Source: Streptococcus mitis subsp. hohhotensis (GTDB taxonomy: Bacteria; Bacillota; Bacilli; Lactobacillales; Streptococcaceae). From it: a DNA stretch of 64,000 bases. Shown here one piece after another: positions 8,561-19,096 of this stretch. The notes under the pieces are model-generated. The model searched no databases and was not told the DNA's origin. It saw only the letters and a list, made by a program, of their open reading frames with translations. Each line of letters opens with the position of its first letter. Position 1 is the stretch's first letter. Made by a program: the position numbers and the translations under genes. The stretch lies in contig NZ_JPFZ01000008.1 in the NCBI RefSeq assembly GCF_000722775.1, positions 62,001 to 126,000 of the forward strand, written 5' to 3'.

Positions 8561-9037
8561 GATTGGCTTATTCACAGGCTCATTTGATCCGATGACAAAT
8601 GGGCATCTGGATATTATTGAACGGGCAAGCAGACTCTTTGATAAGCTCTATGTCGGTATTTTTTTTAATCCCCACAAACAAGGATTTCTCCCTATCGAAA
8701 ATCGTAAACGAGGGCTAGAAACGGCTTTGAAACATTTGGAAAATGTTGCAGTCGTGTCTTCTCATGATGAATTGGTGGTTGATGTCGCAAAAAGACTGGG
8801 GGCTACTTGTCTAGTGCGTGGTTTGAGGAATGCAGCGGATTTGCAATATGAAGCCAGTTTTGATTACTACAACCATCAGCTGTCTCCTGATATAGAGACC
8901 ATTTATTTACATAGCCGACCTGAACATCTCTATCTCAGTTCATCCGGTATTAGAGAGCTATTGAAGTTTGGTCAGGATGTTGCCTGCTATGTTCCTGAGA
9001 GTATTTTGGAGGAAATAAGAAATGAAAAAAAGATTAG
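8550..9037 (+). CDS. coaD: Phosphopantetheine adenylyltransferase
   Basis: CoaD transfers AMP to 4'-phosphopantetheine, the penultimate step of coenzyme A synthesis. The nucleotidyltransferase motif [10 protein letters not shown] is at residues 10-19 and [10 protein letters not shown] lies near the end. The family normally ends at about 162 residues. In this sequence the frame does not stop and runs on into the next gene to 10058, because the run at 9025-9031 has seven A. With eight A it would end NEKKD at TAG 9035-9037, which is the end given here. The start overlaps rsmD. Confidence 0.9.
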
Positions 9038-10058
9038 ATGGCCCTTATATGTCATTGCGGCCTTGATTGTGACCTTCTTGGCATTTGTAGTGCCCTTGCC
9101 CTACTATATAGAAGTTCCAGGTGGTTCGGAAGATATTCGCCAAGTCCTTAAAGTCAATGACACAGAAGATAAGGAAGCTGGTGCCTATCAATTCGTTACG
9201 GTTGGTGTCCAGCACGCTACTTTAGCCCATATGATTTATGCTTGGTTGACGCCTTTTACAGATATTCGTAGTGCCCAAGAGACTACAGGTGGCTCTTCTG
9301 ATGTTGAATTTATGCGGATCAATCAATTCTACATGCAAACATCGCAAAATATGGCAAAATATCAAGGGCTAAAAACGGCAGGTAAGGATATTGAACTAAA
9401 ATATCTTGGGGTTTATGTTTTGACTGTGACAGATAATTCGACCTTTAAAGGGATTCTCAACATCTCTGATACGGTCACAGCAGTCAATGATCAGACCTTC
9501 GACAGTTCCAAAGATTTGATTGATTATGTCAATTCTCAAAAATTAGGGGACTCCGTCAAGGTCACCTATGAAGAGGATGGGCAAACCAAGTCTGCAGAAG
9601 GTAAGATTATCACCTTGGAAAATGGCAAAAATGGAATTGGAATCGGCTTGATTGACCGTACAGAAGTAACCAGTGATGTCCCAATTCGCTTTTCAACAGC
9701 TGGTATCGGTGGTCCAAGTGCAGGTCTCATGTTTAGTCTGGCCATCTATACCCAAATAGCTGACCCAGGCCTTCGTAATGGCCGCATTGTTGCCGGTACA
9801 GGAACCATTGACCGTGATGGTAATGTGGGGGATATTGGAGGTATTGATAAAAAAGTTGTAGCTTCGGCTAGAGAAGGTGCTGCTATTTTCTTTGCTCCTG
9901 ATAACCCTGTTAGCGAAGAAGAAAAGAAAGCACATCCTGATGCTAAAAACAACTACCAAACAGCCCTAGAAGCAGCTAAAACAATCAAGACAGATATGAA
10001 AATCGTGCCTGTTAAAACCCTACAAGATGCAATTGATTACTTGAAAAACAATCCCTAG
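9022..10058 (+). CDS. YlbL-type membrane protease with PDZ and Lon-like domains, start displaced by a frameshift
   Basis: This is an S16 (Lon-like) serine protease anchored by one N-terminal span (about [18 protein letters not shown]). A PDZ domain follows in the middle ([15 protein letters not shown] region). The catalytic part has Ser in [11 protein letters not shown] and a downstream Lys in [10 protein letters not shown]. With eight A at 9025-9031 the gene would start at ATG 9022 as MKKKIRWP, overlapping the coaD end. With the seven A present, ATG 9022 runs into a stop, and the body is only in frame as an extension of coaD. A true CoaD-protease fusion seems unlikely, since the CoaD end would be lost at the very overlap. 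Confidence 0.85.
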
Positions 10059-10100
10059 TTTTTAAGGGAAGTTTCCAAACTAGCGCACAAACAGAGAAGA

Positions 10101-10109
10101 TGGTATAAT
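10101..10109 (+). promoter_or_regulatory. Extended -10 promoter, leaderless architecture
   Basis: TGGTATAAT ends six bases before ATG 10116. This is the third instance in the window of an extended -10 directly in front of a start codon with no ribosome binding site. Confidence 0.6.
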
Positions 10110-10115
10110 AGTCAA

Positions 10116-10346
10116 ATGGTTCAATTATTATTCACTCTAAGCAGTCACATGCTCTTTATTTATGTGAGTTTTTACCTTTTAAAGAATCTTGTTAGATGGG
10201 AAAAGGTTTTAAAAGTGACAGCTGAGAATACAGGAAAAGTTCGTTTACTAGTAGCCTTTTTCAGTATTGTCATGGGTTACATCATGAGTTCTTTCTTTAT
10301 CAGCCTATATCAGTTGTGGCAAGAAGCGCTTAGAGGATTATTATAA
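10116..10346 (+). CDS. DUF1146 / YwzB family small membrane protein
   Basis: A 76-residue protein with two spans (about 8-23 and 44-63) joined by a basic loop. It matches the YwzB-like family found beside murA in Firmicutes. It probably comes from a leaderless message, see the promoter at 10101. murA2 begins 23 bases downstream with its own ribosome binding site, so the pair is likely one transcript. Function unknown; the link to cell-wall synthesis is only by position. Confidence 0.8.
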   Translation: MVQLLFTLSSHMLFIYVSFYLLKNLVRWEKVLKVTAENTGKVRLLVAFFSIVMGYIMSSFFISLYQLWQEALRGLL

Positions 10347-10369
10347 AATCAAATGTAAAGGAAGTAAGT

Positions 10370-11639
10370 ATGGAAAAAATTGTGGTTCAAGGTGGCGATA
10401 ATCGTCTGGTAGGAAGTGTTACGATTGAAGGAGCAAAGAATGCAGTCTTGCCCTTGTTGGCAGCGACTATTCTAGCAAGTGAAGGGAAGACCGTCTTGCA
10501 GAATGTTCCTATCTTGTCAGATGTTTTCACTATGAATCAGGTGGTTCGCGGTTTAAATGCCAAGGTGGATTTTGATGAGGAAGCTCATCTTGTCGAGGTG
10601 GATGCGACTGGCGATATCACAGAGGAAGCTCCTTACAAGTATGTCAGCAAGATGCGTGCATCTATCGTTGTCTTGGGGCCAATCCTAGCCCGTGTAGGTC
10701 ATGCTAAGGTATCCATGCCAGGTGGTTGTACGATTGGTAGCCGTCCTATTGATCTTCATTTGAAGGGTCTAGAAGCTATGGGGGCTAAGATTAGTCAGAC
10801 AGCTGGGTATATCGAAGCCAAGGCTGATCGCTTACATGGGGCCCATATCTATATGGACTTCCCAAGTGTTGGTGCAACGCAGAACTTGATGATGGCAGCG
10901 ACTCTGGCTGATGGGGTGACAGTGATTGAAAATGCTGCGCGTGAGCCTGAGATTGTGGACCTAGCCATTCTCCTAAATGAAATGGGAGCCAAGGTCAAAG
11001 GGGCTGGTACAGAGACCATTACCATTACTGGTGTTGAGAAACTTCACGGTACGAATCACAATGTGGTCCAAGACCGTATCGAAGCTGGAACCTTTATGGT
11101 GGCTGCTGCCATGACTGGTGGTGATGTCTTGATTAAAGATGCTGTTTGGGAGCATAACCGTCCCTTGATTGCCAAATTGCTTGAAATGGGAGTGGAAGTG
11201 ACAGAGGAGACTGAAGGAATTCGAGTTCGCTCTCAACTAGAAAATCTAAAAGCTGTCCATGTGAAAACCTTGCCTCATCCAGGATTTCCAACAGATATGC
11301 AGGCTCAATTTACAGCCTTGATGACCGTTGCAAAAGGGGAATCAACTATGGTGGAGACAGTTTTCGAAAATCGTTTCCAACATTTAGAAGAAATGCGCCG
11401 CATGGGCTTGCACTCTGAGATTATCCGTGATACGGCACGTATTGTTGGTGGACAGCCTCTGCAGGGAGCAGAAGTTCTTTCAACTGACCTTCGTGCCAGC
11501 GCAGCCTTGATTTTGACAGGTTTGGTAGCACAAGGAGAAACTGTGGTCGGTAAATTGGTTCACTTGGATAGAGGTTACTACCGTTTCCATGAGAAGTTGG
11601 CACAGCTAGGTGCTAAGATTCAGCGGATTGAGGCAAGTG

Positions 11640-11653
<14 letters not shown>
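10370..11653 (+). CDS. murA2: UDP-N-acetylglucosamine 1-carboxyvinyltransferase
   Basis: A 427-residue MurA/MurZ enzyme that transfers enolpyruvate from PEP to UDP-GlcNAc, the first committed step of peptidoglycan synthesis and the fosfomycin target. Substrate-binding Lys23 is in EGAKNAVLP. The catalytic loop GGCTIGSRP carries Cys120, so it should be fosfomycin-sensitive. Mitis-group streptococci have two paralogues; the neighbourhood with epuA and endA identifies this copy as the second. Its end overlaps epuA by 14 bases. Confidence 0.93.
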
Positions 11654-12697
<1,044 letters not shown>

Positions 12698-12708
12698 AAG
12701 ATAAGATA

Positions 12709-12746
12709 AACTCCTATGTCACTTGTGGATGTAGGGGTTATTTTTT
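12709..12746 (+). terminator. Intrinsic terminator after endA
   Basis: AACTCCTA (12709-12716) pairs with TAGGGGTT (12732-12739) using one G-U pair, followed by ATTTTTT. Confidence 0.65.
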
Positions 12747-12851
12747 GGACAATTTAAGTAGAACTAGAATAGATACTGAGAAAAAATAATATGTACTGGA
12801 CTATATTTTGTGATATAATAAAGGATAAGATACTATTTTAGGAGAAGAACT

Positions 12852-14183
12852 ATGGAAGACCCAAGTAGTCAGAATTTGTTGCTACAATTAGTTTTATTGT
12901 TTATCTTGACGGTGTTAAATGCCTTTTTCTCAGCCACAGAAATGGCCATGGTTTCACTTAACCGTGCGCGGGTTGAACAAAAGGCAGAAGAAGGAGATAG
13001 ACGCTATATCCGTCTGCTGAAGGTACTAGAAAATCCTAATCACTTTTTATCAACCATTCAAGTAGGGATTACCCTGATTACGATCTTATCAGGGGCGAGT
13101 TTGGCAGACACTCTGGGACGAGAAATTGCATCTTGGCTTGGAAATGGTGAAACAGCTTATGCCGTTGCAAGTTTTCTGTCTTTAGCATTTTTGACTTATA
13201 TTTCCATCGTTTTTGGGGAATTGTATCCTAAGAGAATCGCTCTTAATCTAAAGGATGCCTTGGCGATTCGTACAGCGCCAGTTATTATTGGACTGGGAAA
13301 ACTAGTTAGTCCCTTTGTTTGGCTCTTATCTGCATCTACCAATCTCTTGAGTCGCTTGACTCCGATGACCTTTGACGATGCTGATGAAAAAATGACCCGT
13401 GATGAAATTGAGTACATGCTGACAAATAGTGAAGAAACACTAGATGCTGACGAAATTGAGATGTTACAAGGGATTTTTTCACTAGATGAACTGATGGCCA
13501 GAGAAGTCATGGTTCCTCGAACGGATGCCTTTATGGTCGATATTCAGGATGATAGTCAAACCATCATCCAAAGTATTTTAAAACAAAATTATTCTCGTAT
13601 CCCTGTCTATGATGGAGACAAGGATAACGTGATTGGCATCATTCACACCAAGAGTCTCCTTAAGGCGGGCTTTGTGGAGGGTTTTGACAATATTGTTTGG
13701 AAGAAAATCTTACAAGATCCACTTTTTGTTCCTGAAACTATTTTTGTGGATGACTTGTTAAAAGAATTGCGCAATACCCAAAGACAAATGGCAATCTTGC
13801 TAGATGAATACGGTGGGATGGCTGGTTTGGTGACCCTAGAAGACCTCTTAGAGGAAATCGTTGGCGAAATCGATGACGAAACAGATAAGGCTGAAATCGA
13901 AGTTCATCAAATCGGAGAAGATACTTATATCGTTCAAGGTACCATGAATCTCAATGATTTTAATAGCTACTTTGATGTTGAGCTGGAAAGTGATGACGTT
14001 GATACCATCGCTGGTTATTATTTGACAGGAGTTGGGACCATTCCAACGACTGAGAAACTCAGTTATGAATTAGTCAGCCAAAACAAACAGCTTATCTTAA
14101 CCAATGATAAAGTGAAAAATGGACGTGTTACCAAGGTAAAAGTCCAGATTACAGAAGTCGAAATAGAAGAAGAAACAGAGTAA
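12852..14183 (+). CDS. CNNM/CorC-family protein (hemolysin C-like), DUF21 plus CBS pair
   Basis: A 443-residue membrane protein. It has an N-terminal DUF21/CNNM domain with about four spans (residues 10-160), then a paired CBS domain (about 210-335, including MVPRTDAFMV and LLDEYGGMAGLVTLEDLLEEI), then a CorC_HlyC transporter-associated domain (about 350-435). This order is that of YrkA/YhdP-type proteins tied to magnesium efflux. AGGAG precedes the ATG and a terminator follows, so it appears monocistronic. Hemolysin titles for this family are historical. Confidence 0.9.
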   Translation: MEDPSSQNLLLQLVLLFILTVLNAFFSATEMAMVSLNRARVEQKAEEGDRRYIRLLKVLENPNHFLSTIQVGITLITILSGASLADTLGREIASWLGNGETAYAVASFLSLAFLTYISIVFGELYPKRIALNLKDALAIRTAPVIIGLGKLVSPFVWLLSASTNLLSRLTPMTFDDADEKMTRDEIEYMLTNSEETLDADEIEMLQGIFSLDELMAREVMVPRTDAFMVDIQDDSQTIIQSILKQNYSRIPVYDGDKDNVIGIIHTKSLLKAGFVEGFDNIVWKKILQDPLFVPETIFVDDLLKELRNTQRQMAILLDEYGGMAGLVTLEDLLEEIVGEIDDETDKAEIEVHQIGEDTYIVQGTMNLNDFNSYFDVELESDDVDTIAGYYLTGVGTIPTTEKLSYELVSQNKQLILTNDKVKNGRVTKVKVQITEVEIEEETE

Positions 14184-14189
14184 ATTAGA

Positions 14190-14223
14190 GGCTTTTGTCA
14201 TCATGAGTGACAAAGCTTTTTTC
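14190..14223 (+). terminator. Intrinsic terminator
   Basis: GCTTTTGTCA pairs with TGACAAAGC (one bulged base), followed by TTTTTT. Confidence 0.75.
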
Positions 14224-14315
14224 AGTTGTTTTAAAAGGGAATAGTATCCTCGAAAAACTCAGCCCCAACCTTGCCCCAAAAGTTTTTTAAAGTTATACGT
14301 ATTTATTCGAGGAAA
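14224..14315. other. Non-coding spacer with inverted repeat beside tRNA-Cys
   Basis: CCTCGAA (14248-14254) and TTCGAGG (14306-14312) are inverted 52 bases apart. On the minus strand 23 codons lie between stops (14231-14302) and end in FWGKVGAEFFEDTIPF. Its position next to a tRNA gene would fit the tail of a lost integrase gene, but I cannot confirm the family. Confidence 0.3.
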
Positions 14316-14343
14316 AAGAAAAAAGCCCTTTAAATTGGGCTTT
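14316..14343 (-). terminator. Intrinsic terminator for tRNA-Cys transcript
   Basis: On the minus strand, AAAGCCC, an ATTT-rich loop and GGGCTTT precede a T run. The hairpin also has some T on the plus side. Confidence 0.75.
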
Positions 14344-14378
14344 CTGTCTTGATAAAATCCGATAAATTCGGTATTGAA

Positions 14379-14449
14379 AGGCGGTAGACGGATTTGAACC
14401 GACGATCAAGCTTTTGCAGAGCCGTGCCTTACCACTTGGCTATACCGCC
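14379..14449 (-). tRNA. tRNA-Cys (GCA)
   Basis: A 71-base cloverleaf on the minus strand. Acceptor arms GGCGGTA and TACCGCC pair fully, the anticodon loop is CTGCAAA with GCA, the T arm contains GGTTCGAAT-like TTCAAAT, and the discriminator is U, as in tRNA-Cys. CCA is not encoded. Confidence 0.97.
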
Positions 14450-14541
14450 TTAACGTTTATTATTATACCTTGAAAATGGTTTTCAGTCAATAGCTTTTTC
14501 AGATTTTTTGTGTCAATAAGCCTAAATATTCTGAAAATTCG

Positions 14542-14570
14542 TTTACTTTTCTTGAAATCTATGATATAAT
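14542..14570 (+). promoter_or_regulatory. Promoter of the ami operon
   Basis: TTTACT (14542-14547), 17 bases, then TGATATAAT ending at 14570 (extended -10). The untranslated leader is about 35 bases with GAGGAG before ATG 14611. Confidence 0.75.
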
Positions 14571-14610
14571 TGATGATAACCTATACTTTATTTATAAGAG
14601 GAGTAAATAA

Positions 14611-16599
14611 ATGAAAAAAAGTCAAGTGCTTGCTGTAGCGGGAGCTACCTTATTAGCGTCAGGAGTTCTAGCTGCGTGTTCAAACACTAGTTCAAATAAT
14701 GCTAAACTAGCAAAAGATTACCAATATGTTTATCAAACAGATCCAGAAACCTTGGATTATATCGTCAGCAATATCGATTCAACATCTTTCGTCACAACAA
14801 ATGCTGTAGATGGTTTGTTGGCTAACGATAAATATGGTAATCTGGTTCCTTCTATTGCTGAATCATGGACAGTTTCAAAAGATGGTTTGACTTATACTTA
14901 TAAAATCCGTAAGGATGCTAAATGGGTAACTGCAGAGGGAGAAGAGTACGCTCCTGTCACTGCTAAAGACTTCGTTACTGGTTTGAAACATGCTGTAGAT
15001 GGAAAATCAAAAGGACTTTCAATCGTTAGCTCTTCTATTAAAGGATTAGAAGCCTATATCAAGGGTGAAACAAGCGATTTTTCAACCGTTGGAGTAAAAG
15101 CGCTTGATGATCAAACATTAGAATATACCTTGAACCAGCCAGAAACTTTCTGGAATGACAAGACAACTAGTGGTGTTTTGATGCCGGTTAATGAAGAATT
15201 CTTAACTTCAAAAGGGGAAGGTTTTGGTGCCCCAACCGATGCTAACTCTATTCTTTATAACGGTCCATTTGTCTTGAAGGCTGTAACTCCTAAATCATCT
15301 ATCGAGATGGCTAAAAATGACGCTTATTGGGACAAAGAAAATGTAAAAATTGAGAACGTTAAGTTCACTTTCTGGGATGGTAAGGACCAAGATGTGATTG
15401 CTAAAGGTTTTGCTGATGGTCAATATAGCAAGGCTCGTATCTTCCCTACAAGTTCTACATATGAAAAATATGCAGCTGACTTTAAAGATAACATTTACTT
15501 TAATGAACCAGGTGCGGGTGTTGCAACTGTCAGCTTGAACTATGGCCGTACAACTTATAACCACACTGCCAAAACAAGTGATGCCCAAAAGACATCTACT
15601 CAGAAAGCATTGCTAAACAAGGAATTCCGTCAAGCCTTGAACTTTGCTGTCGATCGCAATTCTTATTCAGCTCAAACAAATGGTACTGATGGAGCTGCAG
15701 TAGCCATCCGTAATACATTTGCACCATATAATCTTCAAGTTGGTAAGAAAACATTTGGTGAATTGGTACAAGATAGCTTGGCTAAGACAAATTCTTCTAC
15801 TTGGTCAAACGTGTCTCTAGCAGATTCTCAAAATGGCCTTTACAATGAAGAAAAAGCTAAAGAAGTCTTTGCTAAAGCAAAATCAAGTCTACAAGCTGAA
15901 GGTGTTGAATTCCCAATCCACTTGGATGCCTTGGTTATCCAAGAATCAACAGCGGTTGTAAACCGTGTTCAATCATTGAAACAATCAATTGAAAAAGTAT
16001 TGGGTTCAGATAATGTTGTTGTAGATTTACAACAAATGACTCAAGCAGAAGCTTTACCAATTTCATTTAGCGCTCCAACAGCTAAAGAACAAGACTGGGA
16101 TATCCATACCTTGCTAGGATGGAACCCTGACTATCAAGATCCTTCTACTTTCTTGGATCAATTCGTCCTTAAGGGAGGAAGCACTCGTCTTTACCTTGGT
16201 ATTGACCAAAACACAGATGCATCAGTAGTAAGCAAACTTGGTTTAGCTGACTATGGAAAATTACTTGATGACGCAAACAGCGAAAACCAAGACGTTCAAA
16301 AACGTTATGAAAAATACGCAGTAGCACAAGCTTGGTTGACTGACAATGCTTTGACAATTCCAGTAATGGCTTCTCCAAAAGAAACAGCCGTTTCATATGT
16401 TTCAAAAGTTCTACCATTTAGCTCTTCATATTCAGTAGCCGGCCTTAAAGGAGAAAATTCAGGATACTTGAAGTACACTGAAGTTGGTGAAAAAGCAATC
16501 ACCAAAGAAGAGTATGAAAAAGCTCGTGAAAAATGGTTGAAAGAAAAGACTGAGTCAAACGAGAAAGCTCAAAAAGAATTGGCAAGTCATGTGAAGTAA
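14611..16599 (+). CDS. amiA: Oligopeptide-binding lipoprotein AmiA
   Basis: A 662-residue substrate-binding lipoprotein of the Ami/Opp oligopeptide importer. The lipobox ends LAAC with Cys23, and the SBP_bac_5 domain fills the rest. It captures extracellular peptides, including signalling peptides, for AmiCD. The first gene of amiACDEF, it has its own promoter and is separated from amiC by a hairpin. That would allow more AmiA than permease, as is usual for binding proteins. Paralogues AliA and AliB exist in the group, but adjacency to amiC makes this AmiA. Confidence 0.94.
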   Translation: MKKSQVLAVAGATLLASGVLAACSNTSSNNAKLAKDYQYVYQTDPETLDYIVSNIDSTSFVTTNAVDGLLANDKYGNLVPSIAESWTVSKDGLTYTYKIRKDAKWVTAEGEEYAPVTAKDFVTGLKHAVDGKSKGLSIVSSSIKGLEAYIKGETSDFSTVGVKALDDQTLEYTLNQPETFWNDKTTSGVLMPVNEEFLTSKGEGFGAPTDANSILYNGPFVLKAVTPKSSIEMAKNDAYWDKENVKIENVKFTFWDGKDQDVIAKGFADGQYSKARIFPTSSTYEKYAADFKDNIYFNEPGAGVATVSLNYGRTTYNHTAKTSDAQKTSTQKALLNKEFRQALNFAVDRNSYSAQTNGTDGAAVAIRNTFAPYNLQVGKKTFGELVQDSLAKTNSSTWSNVSLADSQNGLYNEEKAKEVFAKAKSSLQAEGVEFPIHLDALVIQESTAVVNRVQSLKQSIEKVLGSDNVVVDLQQMTQAEALPISFSAPTAKEQDWDIHTLLGWNPDYQDPSTFLDQFVLKGGSTRLYLGIDQNTDASVVSKLGLADYGKLLDDANSENQDVQKRYEKYAVAQAWLTDNALTIPVMASPKETAVSYVSKVLPFSSSYSVAGLKGENSGYLKYTEVGEKAITKEEYEKAREKWLKEKTESNEKAQKELASHVK

Positions 16600-16611
16600 A
16601 TAATTTTCAAT

Positions 16612-16644
16612 AGAACTTTCTCTCCATGAGGAGAAGGTTCTTTT
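16612..16644 (+). terminator. Hairpin between amiA and amiC, probable partial terminator
   Basis: AGAACTTTCTC (from 16612) pairs with GAGAAGGTTCT (to 16641) with G-U pairs, then TTTT and GGG. The short T tract suggests readthrough, lowering expression of amiCDEF relative to amiA. Confidence 0.65.
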
Positions 16645-16665
16645 GGGATTTTTAAAGGAAATGAT

Positions 16666-18162
16666 ATGAAAAAATATATTTTTATGCGTGTTTTGCGGTC
16701 CTTGGTTTCTATCTTCTTAGTAACAACCTTGACCTACACGATTATCTATACAATGGTTCCTCGAAAATTGATTTTCAAACAGGATACCAACTATAACAAG
16801 ATTGCGACAACTGCTGATAAACGTGATAACTATGAGAATACTGTTTATGAGCGTATGGGCTATATCGAGTACTACGATACCAAAGAGTTGCAAGAAAAAG
16901 CTAGCCAGATGGATGCTTCTGTAACAGTTGAAGCCAATGATACCAACAAGGCTATCTATGAAAAATACATCAAACAAATTGGTCATGGTTGGACCTTGGG
17001 AGAATTTACTGAAAGTGGCCAATTCTACGCTACTCGTGAAATCCCAATTTTTGAACGTGTTTTTCACTTCTATGCTAACTTGATTGACATTGATCATACA
17101 AATAAAATTCAAGACCCTGAAAATCCAGACTTGAAGCGTTATCTTCGTTTCGAAAACGATCCAGCGATCGGATGGTCCTTGGTTGGTTCAGGAACTAAAC
17201 ATAAATATCTCTTGTACTTCAACAGTCAGTTCCCATTTGTGCATCAAAACTTTGTGAACATTAATTTAGGTGACTCTTATCCAACCTATGCTAATAGCCC
17301 TGTTTTACAGGTTATTACTCAAGGACAAGGGCAAACAAAAACATCTCAAGTTCAATTCCCAACAGGTAAGAAAACTTCTTCTGTAAATATTTACTCAAGA
17401 ACCTACAAATCACCTAGTCAGGCTGATTCACGTGAAGTAGCTAACTATGGGAAAGATGATCCGTATACGGCTACTGAAAGTAACTACCAATATCCTTCAA
17501 TGATTGCCAGCTCTGCTGTTGTTGGATTGATCGGTTTGGTGATTTCTTATGCGATTGCCGTGCCACTTGGTTCAGCTATGGCTCGCTTCAAGAATACTTG
17601 GATTGATAGTTTTTCAACAGGGGCTTTGACCTTCTTGATGGCTCTTCCAACAATTGCCTTGGTTTATATCATCCGTTTAGCTGGTTCTTCAATCGGCTTG
17701 CCAGATTCATTCCCTATCTTGGGTGCGGGAGATTGGCGTTCTTACGTTTTACCAGCAGTTATCCTTGGTTTATTGGGTGCTCCTGGTACAGCTATTTGGA
17801 TTCGTCGTTACATGATTGACTTGCAATCACAGGACTTTGTTCGTTTTGCTCGTGCAAAAGGTTTGTCTGAAAAAGAAATTTCAAACAAACACATCTTTAA
17901 AAATGCCATGGTTCCGCTGGTTTCAGGAATTCCTGGTGCCGTTATCGGGGTTATCGGTGGTGCAACCCTTACTGAAACAGTCTTCGCCTTCCCAGGTATG
18001 GGTAAAATGTTGATTGACTCTGTAAAAGCATCTAATAACTCTATGGTCGTTGGTCTTGTCTTCATCTTTACATGTATTTCTATCTTCTCACTTCTTTTGG
18101 GAGATATTTGGATGACGATTATTGACCCACGTATTAAATTGACTGAGAAAGGAGGCAAATAA
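16666..18162 (+). CDS. amiC: Oligopeptide ABC transporter permease AmiC
   Basis: A 498-residue permease of the Opp/Dpp family. It has one N-terminal span, a large extracellular insertion (about residues 40-275) typical of AmiC, and about five further spans. The EAA loop includes [13 protein letters not shown] near residue 388 and contacts the ATPases. The stop overlaps the ATG of amiD by one base. It forms the channel with AmiD. Confidence 0.95.
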   Translation: MKKYIFMRVLRSLVSIFLVTTLTYTIIYTMVPRKLIFKQDTNYNKIATTADKRDNYENTVYERMGYIEYYDTKELQEKASQMDASVTVEANDTNKAIYEKYIKQIGHGWTLGEFTESGQFYATREIPIFERVFHFYANLIDIDHTNKIQDPENPDLKRYLRFENDPAIGWSLVGSGTKHKYLLYFNSQFPFVHQNFVNINLGDSYPTYANSPVLQVITQGQGQTKTSQVQFPTGKKTSSVNIYSRTYKSPSQADSREVANYGKDDPYTATESNYQYPSMIASSAVVGLIGLVISYAIAVPLGSAMARFKNTWIDSFSTGALTFLMALPTIALVYIIRLAGSSIGLPDSFPILGAGDWRSYVLPAVILGLLGAPGTAIWIRRYMIDLQSQDFVRFARAKGLSEKEISNKHIFKNAMVPLVSGIPGAVIGVIGGATLTETVFAFPGMGKMLIDSVKASNNSMVVGLVFIFTCISIFSLLLGDIWMTIIDPRIKLTEKGGK

Positions 18163-19088
18163 TGTCTACAATCGATAAAGAAAAATTTCAGTTTGTAAAA
18201 CGTGACGATTTTGCCTCTGAAACTATTGATGCGCCAGCATATTCTTACTGGAAATCAGTGTTTAGACAATTTATGAAGAAGAAATCAACTGTAGTCATGT
18301 TGGGAATCTTGGTAGCTATCATTTTGATGAGTTTCATCTACCCAATGTTTTCTAAGTTTGATTTTAATGATGTCAGCAAAGTAAACGACTTTAGTGCTCG
18401 TTATATCAAGCCAAATGCTGAGCATTGGTTCGGTACAGATAGTAACGGTAAATCTCTCTTTGACGGTGTCTGGTTCGGAGCTCGTAACTCCATCCTCATT
18501 TCTGTGATTGCGACAGTGATTAACTTGGTTATCGGTGTTTTTGTCGGTGGTATTTGGGGGATTTCAAAATCAGTTGACCGTGTGATGATGGAAGTTTATA
18601 ACGTCATCTCAAACATTCCATCTCTTTTGATTGTCATTGTCTTGACTTACTCAATCGGAGCTGGATTCTGGAATCTGATTTTTGCTATGAGTGTGACAAC
18701 ATGGATTGGAATTGCCTTCATGATCCGTGTGCAAATCTTGCGTTACCGTGATTTGGAATACAACTTGGCGTCACGTACTTTGGGAACACCAACCTTGAAG
18801 ATTGTTGCCAAAAACATCATGCCACAATTGGTATCTGTTATTGTGACAACCATGACTCAAATGCTTCCAAGCTTTATCTCATACGAAGCCTTCTTGTCAT
18901 TCTTCGGTCTTGGATTACCAATTACAGTGCCAAGTTTGGGTCGTTTGATTTCAGATTATTCACAAAACGTAACAACTAATGCTTACTTGTTCTGGATTCC
19001 ATTGACAACTCTTGTCTTGGTATCCTTGTCCCTTTTCGTAGTTGGTCAAAACTTAGCGGATGCTAGTGATCCACGTACACATAGATAG
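18162..19088 (+). CDS. amiD: Oligopeptide ABC transporter permease AmiD
   Basis: A 308-residue second permease. An N-terminal OppC-type segment with one span (about 45-65) is followed by five spans of the BPD_transp_1 domain. The EAA loop is around [19 protein letters not shown] (residues 205-223). It starts on the last base of the amiC stop and ends nine bases before amiE, so it is tightly coupled. Confidence 0.95.
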   Translation: MSTIDKEKFQFVKRDDFASETIDAPAYSYWKSVFRQFMKKKSTVVMLGILVAIILMSFIYPMFSKFDFNDVSKVNDFSARYIKPNAEHWFGTDSNGKSLFDGVWFGARNSILISVIATVINLVIGVFVGGIWGISKSVDRVMMEVYNVISNIPSLLIVIVLTYSIGAGFWNLIFAMSVTTWIGIAFMIRVQILRYRDLEYNLASRTLGTPTLKIVAKNIMPQLVSVIVTTMTQMLPSFISYEAFLSFFGLGLPITVPSLGRLISDYSQNVTTNAYLFWIPLTTLVLVSLSLFVVGQNLADASDPRTHR

Positions 19089-19096
19089 GAGTAGAA

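Noticed and set aside
5425-9035. A general loss of bases in homopolymers by the sequencing method
   Set aside because: Runs of eight A or T are intact elsewhere (8659-8666, 26231-26238, 45271-45278). The two A7 cases could still be individual errors.
8550-10058. A single bifunctional CoaD-protease fusion protein
   Set aside because: The join falls exactly on an A7 run at the normal gene overlap. One added base restores both expected termini, so a slip is far more likely than a real fusion.
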